A DNA stretch of 64,000 nt. Source: CAZLIC01 sp964559535 (lineage in GTDB: Bacteria > Pseudomonadota > Alphaproteobacteria > Rhodobacterales > Rhodobacteraceae). The notes under the pieces were generated by a model. That model searched no databases and was not told the DNA's origin. It worked only from the letters and a program-made list of their open reading frames with translations. Where the stretch lies: NCBI GenBank assembly GCA_964559535.1, contig CAZLIC010000012.1, positions 15,229-79,228 of the forward strand, written 5' to 3'. The position numbers and the translations under genes were made by a program. Shown piece by piece: positions 61,764 through 64,000 of this stretch; position 1 is the first letter of the stretch; each line of letters starts with the position of its first letter.

Positions 61764-63115
61764 CCGGCCACGCCACGACGGGCAGCCCGGTGGTGGCGGC
61801 CCTTGTCGCGCATCTGGCGCAGGTGCCGCCGCACCGGCTGCACAGTGCCGGGAAAGTGACGCGCTATGACGGGCTGACGATCGAAACCACGGGCTTTCCG
61901 GCCAGCCCGGGCGCGCTTTGCCGTGTCGAGACGGAGACCGGCACCACCGCACTGGCCGAGGTCGTCGGGTTCCGCGACGGACGGAATCTTCTGTTCAGCA
62001 TCGACCCCCAGGCGCGCATCATTGCCGGGGCGACGGCACGCCTGGTCCCCGGCGGGCAGGAGGTGGGTGTCGGCACGGCCCTGCTGGGGCGTGCACTGGA
62101 TGCAACCGGGCGGCCGCTTGACGGCCTGCCCTCACCGACCGGCCTGTCATCCTGGCCGCTGAACGGCCGCCAGCTCAACCCGCTGGCGCGCCGACCGGTC
62201 GACACGGCGCTGGATGTCGGGGTCCGGGCGATCAACGCGGCGCTGACCCTGGGCGAGGGGCAGCGCATCGGAATCATCGCCGGGTCGGGCGTCGGCAAGT
62301 CGGTGCTGATCGAGATGATGGCGCGCCACGCCGCCGCCGATGTCGTGGTCATCGCCCTGATCGGCGAACGTGCGCGCGAGGTCGGCCATTTCGTGCGCAG
62401 CCTGATGAGCGGCCCATCGCGCGGCCGCACCTGCCTGGTGGCGGTTCCGGCGGACCGCTCGCCTCTGTTGCGGCTGCGCGGGGCGCGGCTCGCGCTCTCG
62501 GTCGCCGAGTGGTTCCGTACACAGGGCCAGCGCGTGTTGCTGGTGCTCGACAGCCTCACGCGGGTCGCCCATGCCCAGCGCGAGATCGGCCTTGCCCTGG
62601 GCGAACAGCCCACCGCCAAGGGATACCCGCCCTCGGTCGTTGCCACCATTCCGGCACTGCTCGAACGCGCGGGCCCCGGCCTTGCCGGAGAGGGCACCAT
62701 CACTGCCATCTGCACTGTACTGGCCGATGGCGACGATATTGTCGGCGACCCGGTGGTCGATACCGCTCGCGCGATCCTGGATGGCCATGTCGTGCTGTCG
62801 CGCCGGATGACGCAGATGGGCATGTACCCGGCCATTGACCTCACACAGTCGGTCAGCCGCACGATGCCCGACGTGACCGACCCCGCGCATCTGGCTGCGG
62901 CACTGCACCTTCGGACGCTGATCTCGGCCTATCTCGACAACCGCGACCTTGTGCTGATGGGCGGGCACACGGCTGGCCAGGACACGACATTGGACGCGGC
63001 GCTGCGGCACTGGCCGCAGATCCGCGCCTTCCTCACGCAGGACCGCGACACGCCGGCCTCGCTGGCCGACAGCCGCGAGGCGCTGTTCGCCCTCATCCGC
63101 GGGGCCGAGGGGTGA
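61760..63115 (+). CDS. fliI: Flagellar export ATPase FliI
   Basis: The 451-aa F1-like ATPase has Walker A AGSGVGKS at about 174-181, then VVVIALIGERAREVGHF, LLVLDSLTRVAHAQREIGLA and GEQPTAKGYPPSVVATIPAL. It dissociates chaperone-substrate complexes for the flagellar type III export gate. It overlaps fliH (ATGA) and fliJ (GTGA). Confidence 0.97.
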   Translation: MTGHATTGSPVVAALVAHLAQVPPHRLHSAGKVTRYDGLTIETTGFPASPGALCRVETETGTTALAEVVGFRDGRNLLFSIDPQARIIAGATARLVPGGQEVGVGTALLGRALDATGRPLDGLPSPTGLSSWPLNGRQLNPLARRPVDTALDVGVRAINAALTLGEGQRIGIIAGSGVGKSVLIEMMARHAAADVVVIALIGERAREVGHFVRSLMSGPSRGRTCLVAVPADRSPLLRLRGARLALSVAEWFRTQGQRVLLVLDSLTRVAHAQREIGLALGEQPTAKGYPPSVVATIPALLERAGPGLAGEGTITAICTVLADGDDIVGDPVVDTARAILDGHVVLSRRMTQMGMYPAIDLTQSVSRTMPDVTDPAHLAAALHLRTLISAYLDNRDLVLMGGHTAGQDTTLDAALRHWPQIRAFLTQDRDTPASLADSREALFALIRGAEG

Positions 63116-63522
63116 GCGACCGGTCACGCCTTCTTGTCTTGCTTGCCCGGCGCGAGGCGTTGCGCGCCAAGGCCGCGGCCGCCGCTGCGGCCGCGGCGCA
63201 GATGCGCGCCGATGCGGCAACCGCCCTGGCAAACCGGCTTTCCGCCGTCCTGCACGAATCCGGCCCCGGCGGTGCGCGCCCGGCCGCAGACATGCAGAAC
63301 CGGCACCGCCTGATGCTCGACATTGCCAGCGAACACGAACGCCAGCGCGACCGGAGCCGCGTTGAGTCCGAACAGGCCGCCGTCCAGCGCCAGGCCCTGG
63401 AACTTCACACGCACAGACGCCTCAAGCTGGAGGAAGCCGCCGACCAGCACCGCGCCCGGAACGCGGCAGAGCGAGAGGCGCGGGCCATGTCGCTCTTGCC
63501 GGAACAGGGCAACCGCCGGTGA
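63112..63522 (+). CDS. fliJ: FliJ-like flagellar protein
   Basis: The 136-aa, almost entirely helical and charged protein has a GTG start. Ala/Arg-rich coiled coil (ARREALRAKAAAAAAAAAQM) is followed by HERQRDRSRVESEQAAVQRQ. There is no firm sequence match to FliJ, which diverges quickly; the assignment is from position after fliI, length and coiled-coil character. Confidence 0.65.
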   Translation: MSDRSRLLVLLARREALRAKAAAAAAAAAQMRADAATALANRLSAVLHESGPGGARPAADMQNRHRLMLDIASEHERQRDRSRVESEQAAVQRQALELHTHRRLKLEEAADQHRARNAAEREARAMSLLPEQGNRR

Positions 63523-63570
63523 TCTGGCATCAGACTTGCAGCCGCAGTCATGAACCCGGGTGGATACACC

Positions 63571-64000
63571 ATGATCACCGTGAACTCGCAGCCTGCAGAT
63601 CCGTTGCCTTCGGCCCCCACACATGCGGTAGCGCCCGCCGCGGGGGATTTCGCGCTGCAGCTGCAGTTCGAATTGGCCGGGGCCGGGCTTGTGCGGGATC
63701 CGGGCAAGCCCACCGAAACGGCCGCCGGAGCGGACGTCGCAGCGAAGGTCGATCTTCCTCCCGTGTCTGTTCAGGTAGCGGTCCAGACATGGCCCGATCC
63801 GGCCCCGCCCGCTACTGCGGTTACGGCTGACCGGGCAATCGGGAACGGCATTGCCATCCGGGCCACTTTGCTATCGCCCGAGGCGGTTGAGGCTTCGCCC
63901 GTGTCATCCTCGTCCAATGGACGGGGCATGGACGTGACCATGCCACCGCCGCACCGGGACGCAGCCCCCACCCGTCCGCCACAGGCAAGCGGCCCTTCCG
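63571..64000 (+). CDS. Probable FliK hook-length control protein, N-terminal part
   Basis: The reading frame stays open from the ATG at 63571 (GGTGGA upstream; an ATG at 63550 is also in frame) to the window edge, giving 143 residues. The sequence is Ala/Pro/Thr-rich and disordered (MITVNSQPADPLPSAPTH onward), as in FliK N-termini. FliK commonly follows fliJ. The conserved C-terminal domain lies outside the window, so this is positional inference. Confidence 0.55.
   Translation, partial: MITVNSQPADPLPSAPTHAVAPAAGDFALQLQFELAGAGLVRDPGKPTETAAGADVAAKVDLPPVSVQVAVQTWPDPAPPATAVTADRAIGNGIAIRATLLSPEAVEASPVSSSSNGRGMDVTMPPPHRDAAPTRPPQASGPS

Overview
The window is GC-rich DNA from an alphaproteobacterium, almost certainly family Rhodobacteraceae (Rhodobacter, Cereibacter or Paracoccus-like). 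The evidence is the aa3 oxidase operon in the order ctaC-ctaB-small ORF-ctaG-ctaE-SURF1 running into thrC, an M16 peptidase and a GNAT; an Hsp20-DUF1150 pair; a fused ATP sulfurylase/APS kinase; and a FleT-type fli operon headed by an enhancer-binding protein that lacks its DNA-binding domain. No cas gene lies in the window.

Left end (1-5230), accessory region. A type I-E-like CRISPR array (28 repeats, 61-nt period, continuing off the left edge) ends only 13 nt before a second array of a different class. The second has 8 repeats at a 60-nt period and the type I-F repeat architecture, and it is visibly decaying. Next come a coupled pair, a DUF2924 protein and a large serine recombinase, and then a tRNA-Arg(ACG) read on the minus strand.

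5.2-17.1 kb, core genes. On the minus strand are an orphan sensor histidine kinase and the cytochrome c oxidase operon with thrC, an M16 peptidase and an acetyltransferase at its distal end. On the plus strand are an alpha/beta hydrolase and tldD, the latter preceded by overlapping palindromes.

17.1-27.1 kb, surface polysaccharide region. A DUF2793 tail-fibre/spike-like protein with tandem 53-residue repeats and a small partner gene sit beside an ABC-dependent capsule export set (OPX lipoprotein, galE, kdsD, kdsB, KpsM-, KpsE- and KpsT-like). The arrangement suggests a gene-transfer-agent or phage receptor-binding module next to its polysaccharide receptor genes.

27.1-38.3 kb, mostly housekeeping: ubiK, lgt, a NDUFAF7-type methyltransferase, pgeF, an Lrp regulator, trxB, sat/cysC, a REP-like inverted pair, cytochrome b561, DUF1150, hsp20, a DUF465 protein, a hydroxyisobutyrate-dehydrogenase-family reductase, an AhpD-like protein and a LysR regulator.

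38.3-54.7 kb, transport and catabolism: an RND efflux set with two adaptors; a carnitine/crotonobetaine-type cluster (GlxA/CdhR-like regulator, BKACE cleavage enzyme, acyl-CoA dehydrogenase, ADP-forming acyl-CoA ligase, CaiD-like crotonase); and a BMP-type nucleoside ABC transporter operon with an unknown 141-aa gene between its two permease genes.

54.7-64 kb: rimI, tsaB and nfu on the minus strand, then a flagellar operon on the plus strand (fleT-like, fliE, fliF, fliG, fliH, fliI, fliJ and the start of a probable fliK) behind an excellent sigma-54 promoter.
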